In this document: positions 15,212 to 23,708 of the stretch, piece after piece
Layout of the letters: each line of letters opens with the position of its first letter
Position numbering within the stretch: the stretch's first letter is position 1
Source of the DNA: Actinophytocola oryzae
GTDB taxonomy: Bacteria; Actinomycetota; Actinomycetes; Mycobacteriales; Pseudonocardiaceae
Assembly: GCF_004364325.1 (NCBI RefSeq)
Contig: NZ_SOCP01000003.1
Span: forward strand, 713,763-777,762
Direction of reading: 5' to 3'
DNA: 64,000 bases
Notes under the pieces: model-generated
Databases searched by the model: none
Seen by the model: the letters and a program-made list of their open reading frames with translations, nothing else
Told to the model about the DNA's origin: nothing
Position numbers and translations under genes: made by a program

Positions 15212-15726
15212 CCGCGACCCCCGGCCAGACGATCGGTCCGTTCTTCGGCTACTCGCTCCCGTACGAGGGTGGCCCGGACCTGGTCCCGCACAACCACCCC
15301 GACGCGATCCGCCTGCACGGCTCCGTGCGTGACGGCGCCGGTGCCCCCGTGCCGGACGCGTTGCTGGAGATCTGGCAGGCCGACGGCGCCGGGAACGTGC
15401 CCGCGGTGGGTGGGTCGCTGCACCGCGACGGCTACACGTTCACCGGCTGGGGCCGCGCGGCGACCGACAACACCGGCCACTACACGTTCACGACCGTCGA
15501 GCCGGGTGCGCCGTTCATCGCTCTGACGGTGTTCGCGCGGGGTCTGATGAACCGGCTCTTCACCCGGATCTACCTGCCGGACGCGACCGACCCGTTCCTG
15601 GAGACGGTGCCGGCCGGGCGGCGTGAGACGTTGGTCGCACATCGCGAGCCGGAAGGGCTCCGGTTCGACGTCGTGTTGCAGGGTGAGGGGGAGACGGTCT
15701 TCCTCACCTACCCGGGGCACTCATGA
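15208..15726 (+). CDS. pcaG: protocatechuate 3,4-dioxygenase alpha subunit
   Basis: The 172-aa alpha subunit pairs with PcaH. It has the intradiol fold signatures GQTIGPFFGYSLP, AIRLHGSVRDGAGAPVPDAL and LEIWQADGAGNVP, but lacks the iron ligands of the beta subunit, as expected. ATG 15208 overlaps the pcaH stop, and its own stop overlaps the pcaF start, so the subunits should be made in balance by coupled translation. Confidence 0.93.
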   Translation: MTATPGQTIGPFFGYSLPYEGGPDLVPHNHPDAIRLHGSVRDGAGAPVPDALLEIWQADGAGNVPAVGGSLHRDGYTFTGWGRAATDNTGHYTFTTVEPGAPFIALTVFARGLMNRLFTRIYLPDATDPFLETVPAGRRETLVAHREPEGLRFDVVLQGEGETVFLTYPGHS

Positions 15727-16892
15727 GCAACGCATTCGTGTACGACGCGGTACGCACCCCCTTCGGCCGCTTCGACGGCGCGCTGTCGAAGGAGCGCCCG
15801 GACGATCTCGCCGCCGCGGTCCTGAGCGCGCTGGCCGAGCGGACTCCCGGACTGGACACCGGCCAGGTCGACGAGGTGGTGCTCGGGCTCGCGAACGGCG
15901 CGGGTGAGGACAACCGCAACGTCGGCAGGATGGCCGTGCTGCTGGCCGGCTACCCGGTGACCGTGCCGGGTTCGACGATCAACCGGCTGTGCGGGTCCGG
16001 GCTGGACGCCGTGATGTCGGCGTCGAGGCAGATCGAGACGGGCGACGCGTCGATCGTGGTGGCGGGCGGCGTCGAGTCGATGACCAGGGCGCCGTGGGTG
16101 CTGCCGAAGCCGGACCGCGCGTTCCCGGCCCGGGACGTGACCGCGGTGTCCACGACCCTGGGCTGGCGCCTGGTGAACCCACGCATGCCGAAGGAGTGGA
16201 CGGTGTCGCTCGGCGAGGCCAACGAGCAGCTCCAGGAGGAGTTCGGCATCTCCCGGGAGCGCCAGGACGCCTTCGCCGAGCGGTCTCACCGGCTCGCGCA
16301 CGCCGCCTGGGAAGCGGGTTTCTACGACGACCTCACCGTCCCGGTCGGGGACCTGACCCGCGACGAGAGCATCCGCGCGGACACGTCGCCCGAGAAGCTG
16401 GCCAAGCTCAAGCCGTCGTTCCGGCCGGACGGGACGATCACCGCGGGCAACGCGTCGCCGCTGAACGACGGCGCGTCCGCGGTGCTGGTGGCAGGCGAGT
16501 CCGCGGGCCTCGGCCAGGACCCGGTGGCGCGGATCGCCGGGCGGGCCGCTGCCGCGCTGGAGCCGCAGCGGTTCGGGTACGCGCCGGTCGAGGCCGCGAA
16601 CCGAGCGCTGGAGCGGGCGGGCATCACCTGGTCGGACGTGGGCGCGGTCGAGCTGAACGAGGCGTTCGCCGTCCAGTCGGTGGCGTGTGTCGACGCGTGG
16701 AAGATCGACCAGGAGATCGTCAACACCCGGGGCGGCGCCATCGCGATCGGGCACCCGCTCGGCGCGTCCGGCGGCCGCATCCTCGGCACGCTGGCGAAGG
16801 TGCTGCGCGAGGACGGACACCGCTGGGGCGTGGCGGCGATCTGCATCGGCGTCGGCCAGGGGCTCGCGGTGGTGCTGGAGAACGTCTCGTGA
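15723..16892 (+). CDS. pcaF: beta-ketoadipyl-CoA thiolase
   Basis: This 389-aa thiolase cleaves 3-oxoadipyl-CoA with CoA to succinyl-CoA and acetyl-CoA, the last step of the pathway. Catalytic features are the nucleophilic Cys in INRLCGSGLDAVM, GHPLGASGGR with the general-base His, and CIGVGQG with the second Cys. NEAFAVQSVA is also present. The neighbourhood assigns it to beta-ketoadipate rather than fatty acid turnover. Confidence 0.92.
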   Translation: MSNAFVYDAVRTPFGRFDGALSKERPDDLAAAVLSALAERTPGLDTGQVDEVVLGLANGAGEDNRNVGRMAVLLAGYPVTVPGSTINRLCGSGLDAVMSASRQIETGDASIVVAGGVESMTRAPWVLPKPDRAFPARDVTAVSTTLGWRLVNPRMPKEWTVSLGEANEQLQEEFGISRERQDAFAERSHRLAHAAWEAGFYDDLTVPVGDLTRDESIRADTSPEKLAKLKPSFRPDGTITAGNASPLNDGASAVLVAGESAGLGQDPVARIAGRAAAALEPQRFGYAPVEAANRALERAGITWSDVGAVELNEAFAVQSVACVDAWKIDQEIVNTRGGAIAIGHPLGASGGRILGTLAKVLREDGHRWGVAAICIGVGQGLAVVLENVS

Positions 16893-17584
16893 CGTCGCTG
16901 TGCGAGTCCGCCGACGAGGCCGTGGCCGGGATCTCCGACGGTGCCACGGTCCTCATCGGCGGGTTCGGCACGGCGGGCCAGCCGGTGGAGCTGATCGACG
17001 CGTTGTTGCGGTCGGGTCCGAGGGAGCTGACCGTGGTGTCGAACAACGCGGGCAACGGCGAGCACGGGCTCGCGGCACTGCTGAAGGCGGGCCAGGTGCG
17101 GCGGATCCTGTGCTCGTTCCCGCGTCAGAAGGACTCGTACGTGTTCGACGAGCTGTACCGGTCGGGCCGCATCGAGCTGGAGGTGGTTCCCCAGGGGAAC
17201 CTGGCGGAACGGCTGCGTGCCGCCGGCGCGGGAATCGGCGCGTTCTACTGCCCGACCGGCGTCGGCACGCCGCTCGCCGACGGCAAGGAGACCCGCACCA
17301 TCGACGGGCGGGACTACGTGCTGGAGTACCCGATCCACGGCGACGCCGCGTTGATCAAGGCACACCGGGCGGACACCCTCGGCAACCTCGTCTACCGCAA
17401 GACGGCGCGGAACTTCGGGCCCGTGATGGCCACGGCGGCGAAAGTGACCGTGGCACAGGTGCTTTCCGTGTCCGAACCGGGCACGCTGGACCCGGAGGCG
17501 GTGGTGACGCCCGGCATCTTCGTCGACCGCGTCGTCGCCTGCCCGTCACCGGCGGTGCTCGCGGAGGAAGGGGCGGCAGGGTGA
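16889..17584 (+). CDS. pcaI: 3-oxoadipate CoA-transferase, subunit A
   Basis: The 231-aa subunit has the family-I CoA-transferase signature DGATVLIGGFGTAGQPVELI and YCPTGVGTPLADGKE. It works with PcaJ to move CoA from succinyl-CoA to 3-oxoadipate. The start is GTG overlapping the pcaF stop (GTGA). Gene order places it after the thiolase rather than before it, as in many pca operons. Confidence 0.92.
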   Translation: MTSLCESADEAVAGISDGATVLIGGFGTAGQPVELIDALLRSGPRELTVVSNNAGNGEHGLAALLKAGQVRRILCSFPRQKDSYVFDELYRSGRIELEVVPQGNLAERLRAAGAGIGAFYCPTGVGTPLADGKETRTIDGRDYVLEYPIHGDAALIKAHRADTLGNLVYRKTARNFGPVMATAAKVTVAQVLSVSEPGTLDPEAVVTPGIFVDRVVACPSPAVLAEEGAAG

Positions 17585-18210
17585 GCCGAGGAGACCGGCT
17601 GGATCGCGCGGGTATCGCACGCCTCGTGGCACAGGACATCCCGCCGGGGTCGTACGTGAACCTCGGCATCGGCCAGCCGACACTGGTGGCCGACCACCTC
17701 GCCGAGGACTCGGGGGTCGTCCTCCACACGGAGAACGGCATGCTCGGCATGGGCCGCGCTGCCAAGGGGTCGGAGATCGACCCCGACCTGCTCAACGCGG
17801 GCAAGATCCCCGTGACGGAGACTCCTGGCGCGTCGTACTTCCACCACGCGGACTCGTTCGCGATGATGCGCGGCGGCCACCTGGACGTGTGCGTGCTCGG
17901 GGCGTTCCAGGTGTCGTTCACCGGCGACCTCGCCAACTGGCACACCGGCGAGCCGGACGCGATCCCCGCGGTCGGTGGCGCCATGGACCTGGCGATCGGC
18001 GCGAAGTCGGTGTTCGTGATGATGACGCTCTTCACCGATGCCGGCGCGCCGAAGCTGGTGCCGTCGTGCGACTACCCGCTGACCGGGCTGCGGTGCGTGA
18101 GCCGCGTGTACACGGACTACGGCGTTTTCCTGTTGGATCAGGACGGGGTGACGATTCGCGAAACTTTCGGAATCGAGGAACCCGACCTACGGGCCAAGCT
18201 GGGACTTTGA
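17581..18210 (+). CDS. pcaJ: 3-oxoadipate CoA-transferase, subunit B
   Basis: The 209-aa subunit contains YVNLGIGQPTLVADHL and LHTENGMLGMG, in which the Glu of ENG is the residue that carries CoA in this family. PDAIPAVGGAMDLAIGAKSV matches the conserved middle. The GTG start overlaps the pcaI stop, the fourth consecutive 4-bp overlap in the operon. No pcaB, pcaC/L or pcaD follows. Confidence 0.92.
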   Translation: MSRGDRLDRAGIARLVAQDIPPGSYVNLGIGQPTLVADHLAEDSGVVLHTENGMLGMGRAAKGSEIDPDLLNAGKIPVTETPGASYFHHADSFAMMRGGHLDVCVLGAFQVSFTGDLANWHTGEPDAIPAVGGAMDLAIGAKSVFVMMTLFTDAGAPKLVPSCDYPLTGLRCVSRVYTDYGVFLLDQDGVTIRETFGIEEPDLRAKLGL

Positions 18211-18238
18211 CCTGACCACGAAGTTATCCGGTCGAGAT

Positions 18239-18266
18239 TGAACCGTGATCGTCTACGTTCCGTATT
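18239..18266 (+). promoter_or_regulatory. SigL-type ECF promoter before the duplicated-domain secreted protein
   Basis: TGAACC (18239-18244) and CGTATT (18261-18266) are separated by exactly 16 bp, the geometry of the two promoters in the redox island. It is 46 bp before the ATG of the next gene and on its strand. Confidence 0.6.
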
Positions 18267-18312
18267 CAGCTGTGTAAGCCGGCGTGTCCCTTTCCCCACA
18301 TGAGGTGTGAAG

Positions 18313-19104
18313 ATGTCGCCTGCCCACACGCAGCAAAAACACAGAAAACGTATCGCGATCCTGGTAGCCGGTCTCGTCACCGCCGGTGGCGTGGCCTGGG
18401 CGACGAGCGCGTTCGCGGCCACCGGCGACGAGGCCGCCACGCAGACCATCGTGTGCCCGACCCCGGTGATCGGCGACGTCCCCGCCGCCGCACAGGCCGA
18501 GGTCGACCGCGAACTCGCCAACCTCGACAAGCAACTCGCCGAAGCCAACACCCGCCTGCAGAACACCGTCGGGCAGGGCGGCGCCAACTTCGTCCAGAAC
18601 GCGATCCTCGGCCCACTCGCCGACAAACGAGCATCCACCCTCGACCGCATCGCCATAGCCATCGGCCGCGTGGCCGACCGCCCGCAGGGCCTCGACCAGT
18701 TCGCGACCTGCGCACTTTCCGGCGGTGATGCCCAACCGGCCCCGACCACGACGACAACCGAGGTAACCGACGCCCCGCCCGCCACCGAGACAGCAGAGGA
18801 GCCCCCACCAGCCGCCGTCGGCCAGATCGTGTGCCCGACCCCGGTGATCGGCGACGTCCCCGCCGCCGCACAGGCCGAGGTCGACCGCGAACTCGCCAAC
18901 CTCGACAAGCAACTCGCCGAAGCCAACACCCGTCTCCAGAACACGGTCGGGCAGGGCGGCGCGAACTTCGTCCAGAACGCGATCCTGGGACCACTGGCTG
19001 ACAAACGAGCAGCCGCCCTCGACCGCATCGCCATAGCCATCGGCCGCGTGGCGGACCGCCCGCAGGGGCTCGACCAGTTCGCCACCTGTCAACTGACCAA
19101 CTGA
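18313..19104 (+). CDS. secreted protein made of two nearly identical ~88-aa domains
   Basis: A signal peptide (RIAILVAGLVTAGGVAWATS, cleavage after AFA) is followed by two copies of an 88-residue unit. Each starts IVCPTPVIGDVPAAAQAEVD, continues with a helical AEANTRLQNTVGQGGANFVQ and ends FATC. A Pro/Thr/Glu linker (PAPTTTTTEV, EEPPPA) joins them. Each unit has two Cys, near its ends, which could form a disulfide closing a helical hairpin. I know no family for it. GAGG seven bases before ATG 18313 favours that start over GTG 18307. The SigL-type promoter upstream suggests co-regulation with the redox island. Confidence 0.8.
   Translation: MSPAHTQQKHRKRIAILVAGLVTAGGVAWATSAFAATGDEAATQTIVCPTPVIGDVPAAAQAEVDRELANLDKQLAEANTRLQNTVGQGGANFVQNAILGPLADKRASTLDRIAIAIGRVADRPQGLDQFATCALSGGDAQPAPTTTTTEVTDAPPATETAEEPPPAAVGQIVCPTPVIGDVPAAAQAEVDRELANLDKQLAEANTRLQNTVGQGGANFVQNAILGPLADKRAAALDRIAIAIGRVADRPQGLDQFATCQLTN
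18448..18711 (+). repeat. 264-bp direct repeat, copy 1
   Basis: Copy 1 of an in-frame repeat encoding the first domain of the secreted protein. It is nearly identical in DNA to copy 2, differing at only a few scattered positions, mostly silent. Confidence 0.9.
18826..19089 (+). repeat. 264-bp direct repeat, copy 2
   Basis: Copy 2, starting 378 bp after copy 1. The near identity at silent sites points to recent duplication or continuing gene conversion. Confidence 0.9.
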
Positions 19105-19118
19105 CCACGAAATCCACG

Positions 19119-19163
19119 CGGTGCCGTCTCGAGCAATTCCCCGGCTCGAGGCGGCACCGTTTT
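19119..19163 (+). terminator. Rho-independent terminator
   Basis: A 16-bp stem (CGGTGCCGTCTCGAGC pairing with GCTCGAGGCGGCACCG, one G-U) with a 9-base loop is followed by TTTT. It lies 15 bp after the stop codon of the duplicated-domain gene. Confidence 0.85.
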
Positions 19164-19208
19164 ACGTGCCCGGCCTCGTCACACCGGGAATCATCCCGTT
19201 ATCAGTGG

Positions 19209-19544
19209 TCACAACGCCTTACCGGCCGTCCTCGGCCGAGGATTGCCGTCGACGGCGACACAGATTCCGTAGACCCGTGCGTGGTTAGTCCACCCGTTGA
19301 CCCGACCGCGGTTGTTGCTGATCCGCACCCGCCCGCGAGCGTGGTCGACGGCCGACACGAGGTGCAGGTAGACAGCACCCGCGACACGGGCCAGCACGAT
19401 GTCCCCCACCTCGACGGCGGCAGGGTCACACGGGGCGACGGTGACGAGCTGGCGGCTCCTGATGAGCGGGACCATGGAGGATCCGGTGGGGCGGAAGGAA
19501 ACGGTCTCCCCGGCGGCGAGCCGTTCGGCAATCACTTTCATCAT
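19209..19544 (-). CDS. S24/S26-peptidase-like small protein, probably non-catalytic
   Basis: The 111-aa product has the LexA/signal-peptidase-type core: FRPTGSSMVPLI carries the SxM motif with the serine nucleophile, followed by VEVGDIVLARVAGAVYLHLV and ISNNRGRVNGWT. The Lys that completes the Ser-Lys dyad in S24/S26 enzymes is not visible; the only Lys residues are at the extreme N- and C-termini. It may be a binding protein rather than a protease. I start at the ATG pair near 19544; the longer frame to 19685 is Arg-rich and unlikely. Confidence 0.7.
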   Translation of the reverse strand: MMKVIAERLAAGETVSFRPTGSSMVPLIRSRQLVTVAPCDPAAVEVGDIVLARVAGAVYLHLVSAVDHARGRVRISNNRGRVNGWTNHARVYGICVAVDGNPRPRTAGKAL

Positions 19545-19691
19545 CGTGCCGCCAGTGTCGCGGCCCGGAGACCACACCCGCCACACAATTCCGCGAACGG
19601 TCCATTCACGCGCATCGGGCACCCGTCGCTGTCGGTGCCGCCGACTACGCTGGATCTCGGGGGGCCGACGGCCGCCATCGACCATGAACGG

Positions 19692-20357
19692 TCAGGAAGC
19701 GCGCCCGCCTCGGCTCAGGTGCCGGTCCAGCGCACTGGCCGACCTGCGCACGTGCCGCCGCGCCAGCCGCTCCGCCTGGTGCTGCTGCCCGGCCGCGATG
19801 GCGGCGACGATCTCGCCGTGCTCCGCGAGCGCCGCGTTCGGTCGCCCCGGCACCCGCGCCGACGTCGACCGCCCCAGGCGCAGCTGCCCGATCATGTTCT
19901 CCGCGACGTACTGCAACCGCCCGTTACCCGCCGCGGTCAGGATCTCCTGGTGGAACTGGACGTCGAGGTCGCTGTAGCCGGACAGGTTGTGCGCGGCGAC
20001 CTCCTCGGTCTGCGCGTCCACCAGTGCCGCGAGCCGCGCGACCAGGTCGTCGCGGGTCGGCAGGGCCGCGACGCGTCGCGCGGCGATGCCGTCGAGCACC
20101 TCGCGCAGCTCGTACAGCTCCTGCATGTCCGCCCGGTTCACCTCGGGAACGAAGAAGCCCCGGTGCGGGTGCAGCACGAGGAACCCCTCGCGCTCCAACG
20201 CCGTCAGCGCCGCCTTCACGGGCGTGGCGGACAGCCCGAACTCCTCACACAGCGGCCGCACGCTCACGTGCGAGCCCTGCGCCAGACGACCGCTCAGTAT
20301 CGCCTGGCGTAACTCTCCGTAAGCCATGCTGCTCAGCGTGCTTCTCGGCAGCGACAC
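19692..20357 (-). CDS. GntR-family regulator (FadR/FCD subgroup)
   Basis: The 221-aa protein has a winged-helix GntR domain (MAYGELRQAILSGRLAQGSH; FGLSATPVKAALTALEREGF) and an all-helical FCD effector domain with the metal-binding His pattern (DLDVQFHQEILTAAGN; AALAEHGEIVAAIAAG). GTG 20355-20357 has GGAAGGA five bases upstream. It lies downstream of an aminotransferase gene, a plausible but unproven target. Confidence 0.87.
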   Translation of the reverse strand: MSLPRSTLSSMAYGELRQAILSGRLAQGSHVSVRPLCEEFGLSATPVKAALTALEREGFLVLHPHRGFFVPEVNRADMQELYELREVLDGIAARRVAALPTRDDLVARLAALVDAQTEEVAAHNLSGYSDLDVQFHQEILTAAGNGRLQYVAENMIGQLRLGRSTSARVPGRPNAALAEHGEIVAAIAAGQQHQAERLARRHVRRSASALDRHLSRGGRAS

Positions 20358-20495
20358 AGCCGTCCTTCCCGATGGTGGTGATCGGAAACACACTACCCAC
20401 CACTCATCGGGTCCACGACAGCAGATCGTCTCAGTTCAGCGCATATTGAATCCAAAACTTCCTTTGCGCTTGCGAAATGCCTCGCGCCGCCCTGC

Positions 20496-21656
20496 TCAGG
20501 CCGTGCGGGCCCCTCGGCGTTCTGCCAGCTCGTCGTCGAACCGTGGCTGCAGGTAGTCGTCCAGCCCCTCCATCAGGCGGGCGACGTCCTGCTGCGGTCG
20601 CACGACCAGCCGCAGGAACTGGTTGCTCATGCCGAGCTTGTTGCCGCACTCGCGGATGAACACCTGGTGCCGCCCGATGAGGTGGTCACGCAGCTGTGTG
20701 CCGTCGATGCCCTGCCCCAGCTTCACGAGCAGGAAGTTCGCCTGCGACGAGTACACCGACAGCTCCGGCACGCGGGCGAGCTGCATGCCCATGCCGTAGC
20801 GGTCCCTGGCCAGCAGGCGCAGGCTCTCCCGGTACTCCGCACCGTGCGCGCCGAGCATGAACACGACCATCTCGGCCAGGGAGTTGAGGTTCCACTTGGG
20901 CAGGATCTTGCGCATCTTGCCCGCGAGACCGGGGTTCGCGACGAGGTAACCGAAGCGGATGCCGTGCAGGCCGAAGTTCTTGCCGAGGCTCTTCAGCACC
21001 ACCACGTTCGGCCGGATCGCGGCCTCCATCGCGACCGACGGCGCGGGCTCGGCCTCCACGAAGTCGATGAACGACTCGTCGATCACCACGAGGTCCAGGT
21101 CGGACAGCTCGTCCATCAGCCGGATGACCTCGCGACGCGGCAGGTAGCCGCCGTCGGGGTTGTTGGGGTTGCACAGCACCGCGACGCGTGAACGGCGCTG
21201 GCGGATGAACCGCACGTACTCGTCGACGTTGAGCTGGAAGTAGTCGATCTCCCGCAGGGGGAACATGTCGACGCGCTTGCCCGTCTCCATCGGCTGGTCG
21301 GTCCAGCGGCCGAACGTGGGGATCGGGATCGCGAGGCTCTCGTGGACCCACATGTGGTCCATCCAGGTGATCAGCTCGGTGGAGCCGTTGGCCATGGCGA
21401 GGGTGGCGGGGTTGAGTCCGAGGACCCTCGCCAGCTGCCCGGTGATCGTCTCCGCGCTGCTCGGGTAGAACTTGAGCATCATCGTGAGGTTCCTGGCGAG
21501 CTCGTCGAACATCTCCGGCGTGGGGAAGTACGGGTTGCAGGGGATGCAGAAGTCCACCAGCTGCCGACCGTTCTCACCCATCTGTCTGGACAGCTCGAAG
21601 AACGACGGGCTGTGCGCGGTGTGCTGGAAGAGCCCCGCGTCCACGCTGTGGCGCAT
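20496..21656 (-). CDS. PLP-dependent aminotransferase, class I/II (HisC/CobD-like)
   Basis: The 386-aa protein has the fold-type I pattern: MANGSTELITWMDHMWV, CNPNNPDGG for cofactor binding, DLVVIDESFIDFVE with the Asp that contacts the pyridine nitrogen, VVLKSLGKNFGLHGIRFGY with the Schiff-base Lys, and a C-terminal FLRLVVRP carboxylate-binding Arg. It resembles histidinol-phosphate and threonine-phosphate enzymes, but a lone gene with no his or cob neighbours does not fix the substrate. Confidence 0.85.
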   Translation of the reverse strand: MRHSVDAGLFQHTAHSPSFFELSRQMGENGRQLVDFCIPCNPYFPTPEMFDELARNLTMMLKFYPSSAETITGQLARVLGLNPATLAMANGSTELITWMDHMWVHESLAIPIPTFGRWTDQPMETGKRVDMFPLREIDYFQLNVDEYVRFIRQRRSRVAVLCNPNNPDGGYLPRREVIRLMDELSDLDLVVIDESFIDFVEAEPAPSVAMEAAIRPNVVVLKSLGKNFGLHGIRFGYLVANPGLAGKMRKILPKWNLNSLAEMVVFMLGAHGAEYRESLRLLARDRYGMGMQLARVPELSVYSSQANFLLVKLGQGIDGTQLRDHLIGRHQVFIRECGNKLGMSNQFLRLVVRPQQDVARLMEGLDDYLQPRFDDELAERRGARTA

Positions 21657-21758
21657 CGATCAGGTCCGTTCGCTCGTGCCGGTGGGTCACAGCAAGATAC
21701 GTATGGGCGGAACGACCAGTTCACGGAATGGTCTCGCGTGCATCTCGCCGGGGTAACG

Positions 21759-23624
21759 TCAGACCCTCCTGACCACGTGCAACAGGTATTCCTTGCGGTT
21801 GAGCGGATTGTGGTCAGACCGGGGCCGGGTGGGCACCTCGCCGGTCACCTCGCGGTAGTGGTCGAAGCCGCTCTCCAGCACCCCCTCGCCACGGGTGAGC
21901 GGCGGCAGCCGCTGCGACAGCGCGTGTACTCGCTCGGCCGGGATGTCGCCCTCCACCACGGCGGTGGTGTCGCCGACGGTCGTGCCCAACGGCACCGCAC
22001 GGTGGCGGACCAGCACCGGGAGCACCGCCGGGTACACGTCGTCCGGCATCTCCAGCCGGAACCGGTGCATCGGCTCGAACACGAGCGTGCCCGCCTGCGC
22101 GAGCGCCGACATCAGGACCAGCGGGGTCAGGTTGCGGAAGTCGCCCGCGGTGCTCGACATGGTCTTGTCGAACGTGCCGTGCGAGTGGCTCTGCCTGGCC
22201 CAGTAGCCGGAGTGCGTCATGGTGACGACGACGTCGGTCACCGACCAGCCGTGGAGGCCCTGCGCGAGCGCCGCGTGCACGCTCTCCTCGACGGCGGTGA
22301 AGAACGCGTAGGGCATCGACCCCAGCTCCACCCCCAGCTCGAACCGCACGCCGGACCCGACGGGCCCCGGCTCGACCCGCAGGCCGACCGTGGCCAGGAA
22401 CGGCCCGGTGCCGATGAGTTCGACGTCGGAACCCACTCCGGCGGGTCGCTCGACGTGGATGGTCGTCGTCTGACGGAAGGCGACCTCGATGTCGTACTCC
22501 TCGCGCAGCGTCGCCTCGATGACCTCCTTCTGCACCTCGCCGTAGAGGGACACGGAGATCACCTGGTCGTCCTGCCGCAGGTTGATCAGCGGGTCCTGCT
22601 CGGCCAGCTGGGTGAGCGCGGCGTGCAGCGCGCCCCTGTCGGACTGGCATGCCGGCGTCACGACGGTCTCCAGCGTCGGCGGCGCGAAGTGGCGCCTGGT
22701 GTCGGCGGCGGGCTCGCCGATCGTGTCGCCGACGCGGATCCCGCCGAGGCCCCACAGCTTCGCGATGCGCCCGGCGCCGACCTCGTCCGAGGTGCCCGTG
22801 CCGAACACGCTGATCGCCGTGACCTTGCCCGAGGGCAGCCGGTCCCGCACGCGCAGGGTGCCGTCGAACATCCGCACGTAGGCGATCTTCTCCCCCGCCG
22901 GGCCGCGCTCGACCTTGAACACGGCACCGGCGGGGGGACCGTCATGTGTGGACACCGTGGGCAGCAGGCTGGTCAGTCCGGCCATCAGCTCCTCGACACC
23001 CGCGCCGGTGATCGCGGAGCCGAAGTAGACCGGATGGACGTCCCTGGTGTGGGTGGCAAGCGTTTGCCTCAGGCGTTCCTCACTCACCTTCGCACCGTTG
23101 ACGTACGCGGCGAGCAGGGCGTCGTCGTGCTCGGCGAGCGTCTCGAACGCGTCGGTCAGGTCGGCCCGGACCGCAGGCGCGAGACGCGTGGTGATCTCGC
23201 GGAACACGCGGTCCGGGTCGGCGCCGCGGCGGTCGGTCTTGTTGACGAAGACCAGCGTAGGGATACGCAGCCGACGCAAAGTCCGCATGAGCACACGCGT
23301 CTGCGCCTGCACCCCCTCGACGGCCGAGACCACGAGCACGGCACCGTCGAGCACACTCAGCACCCGCTCCACCTCGGCGATGAAGTCCGGATGACCGGGA
23401 GTGTCGATGATGTTGACGGTCGTGTCGTCAACGCGGAACGACACCACGGCCGAACGAATCGTGATGCCACGACGACGTTCGAGCGCCATCGAGTCGGTCT
23501 GCGTCGAGCCGGCGTCGACGCTCCCCAACTCGTCGATCACGCCCGCGTCGAGCAGGAGCCGCTCCGTCAGGCTGGTCTTACCGGCGTCGACATGCGCGAG
23601 AATCCCGAGGTTCAACGAATGCAC
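21759..23624 (-). CDS. ribosomal protection protein, Tet(M)/OtrA type
   Basis: This 621-aa EF-G-like translational GTPase has G1 LGILAHVDAGKTS, G3 IIDTPGHPDF and G4 VFVNKTD, and the shorter domain layout of TetM/OtrA rather than the ~700 aa of EF-G. SMALERRRGITI is the switch I region. Such proteins remove tetracyclines from the ribosome; in actinomycetes they can be self-resistance or housekeeping paralogues. No tetracycline biosynthesis genes are near. The start is GTG with AGAGGA 11 bases upstream, slightly long spacing. A short frame overlapping the start could be a leader peptide. Confidence 0.88.
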   Translation of the reverse strand: MHSLNLGILAHVDAGKTSLTERLLLDAGVIDELGSVDAGSTQTDSMALERRRGITIRSAVVSFRVDDTTVNIIDTPGHPDFIAEVERVLSVLDGAVLVVSAVEGVQAQTRVLMRTLRRLRIPTLVFVNKTDRRGADPDRVFREITTRLAPAVRADLTDAFETLAEHDDALLAAYVNGAKVSEERLRQTLATHTRDVHPVYFGSAITGAGVEELMAGLTSLLPTVSTHDGPPAGAVFKVERGPAGEKIAYVRMFDGTLRVRDRLPSGKVTAISVFGTGTSDEVGAGRIAKLWGLGGIRVGDTIGEPAADTRRHFAPPTLETVVTPACQSDRGALHAALTQLAEQDPLINLRQDDQVISVSLYGEVQKEVIEATLREEYDIEVAFRQTTTIHVERPAGVGSDVELIGTGPFLATVGLRVEPGPVGSGVRFELGVELGSMPYAFFTAVEESVHAALAQGLHGWSVTDVVVTMTHSGYWARQSHSHGTFDKTMSSTAGDFRNLTPLVLMSALAQAGTLVFEPMHRFRLEMPDDVYPAVLPVLVRHRAVPLGTTVGDTTAVVEGDIPAERVHALSQRLPPLTRGEGVLESGFDHYREVTGEVPTRPRSDHNPLNRKEYLLHVVRRV

Positions 23625-23708
23625 GAAGGTTCATGTCCTCTGCGTGGGTGGCAGTTGGCTGGGTGGACATGAACGCTCGCCGCATGGCGGAACCCCCTGG
23701 TCTCGGGC

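Noticed and set aside
21342..23672. 776-aa plus-strand frame opposite the Tet(M)-like gene
   Set aside because: It has no motifs, and the opposite strand encodes a complete GTPase.
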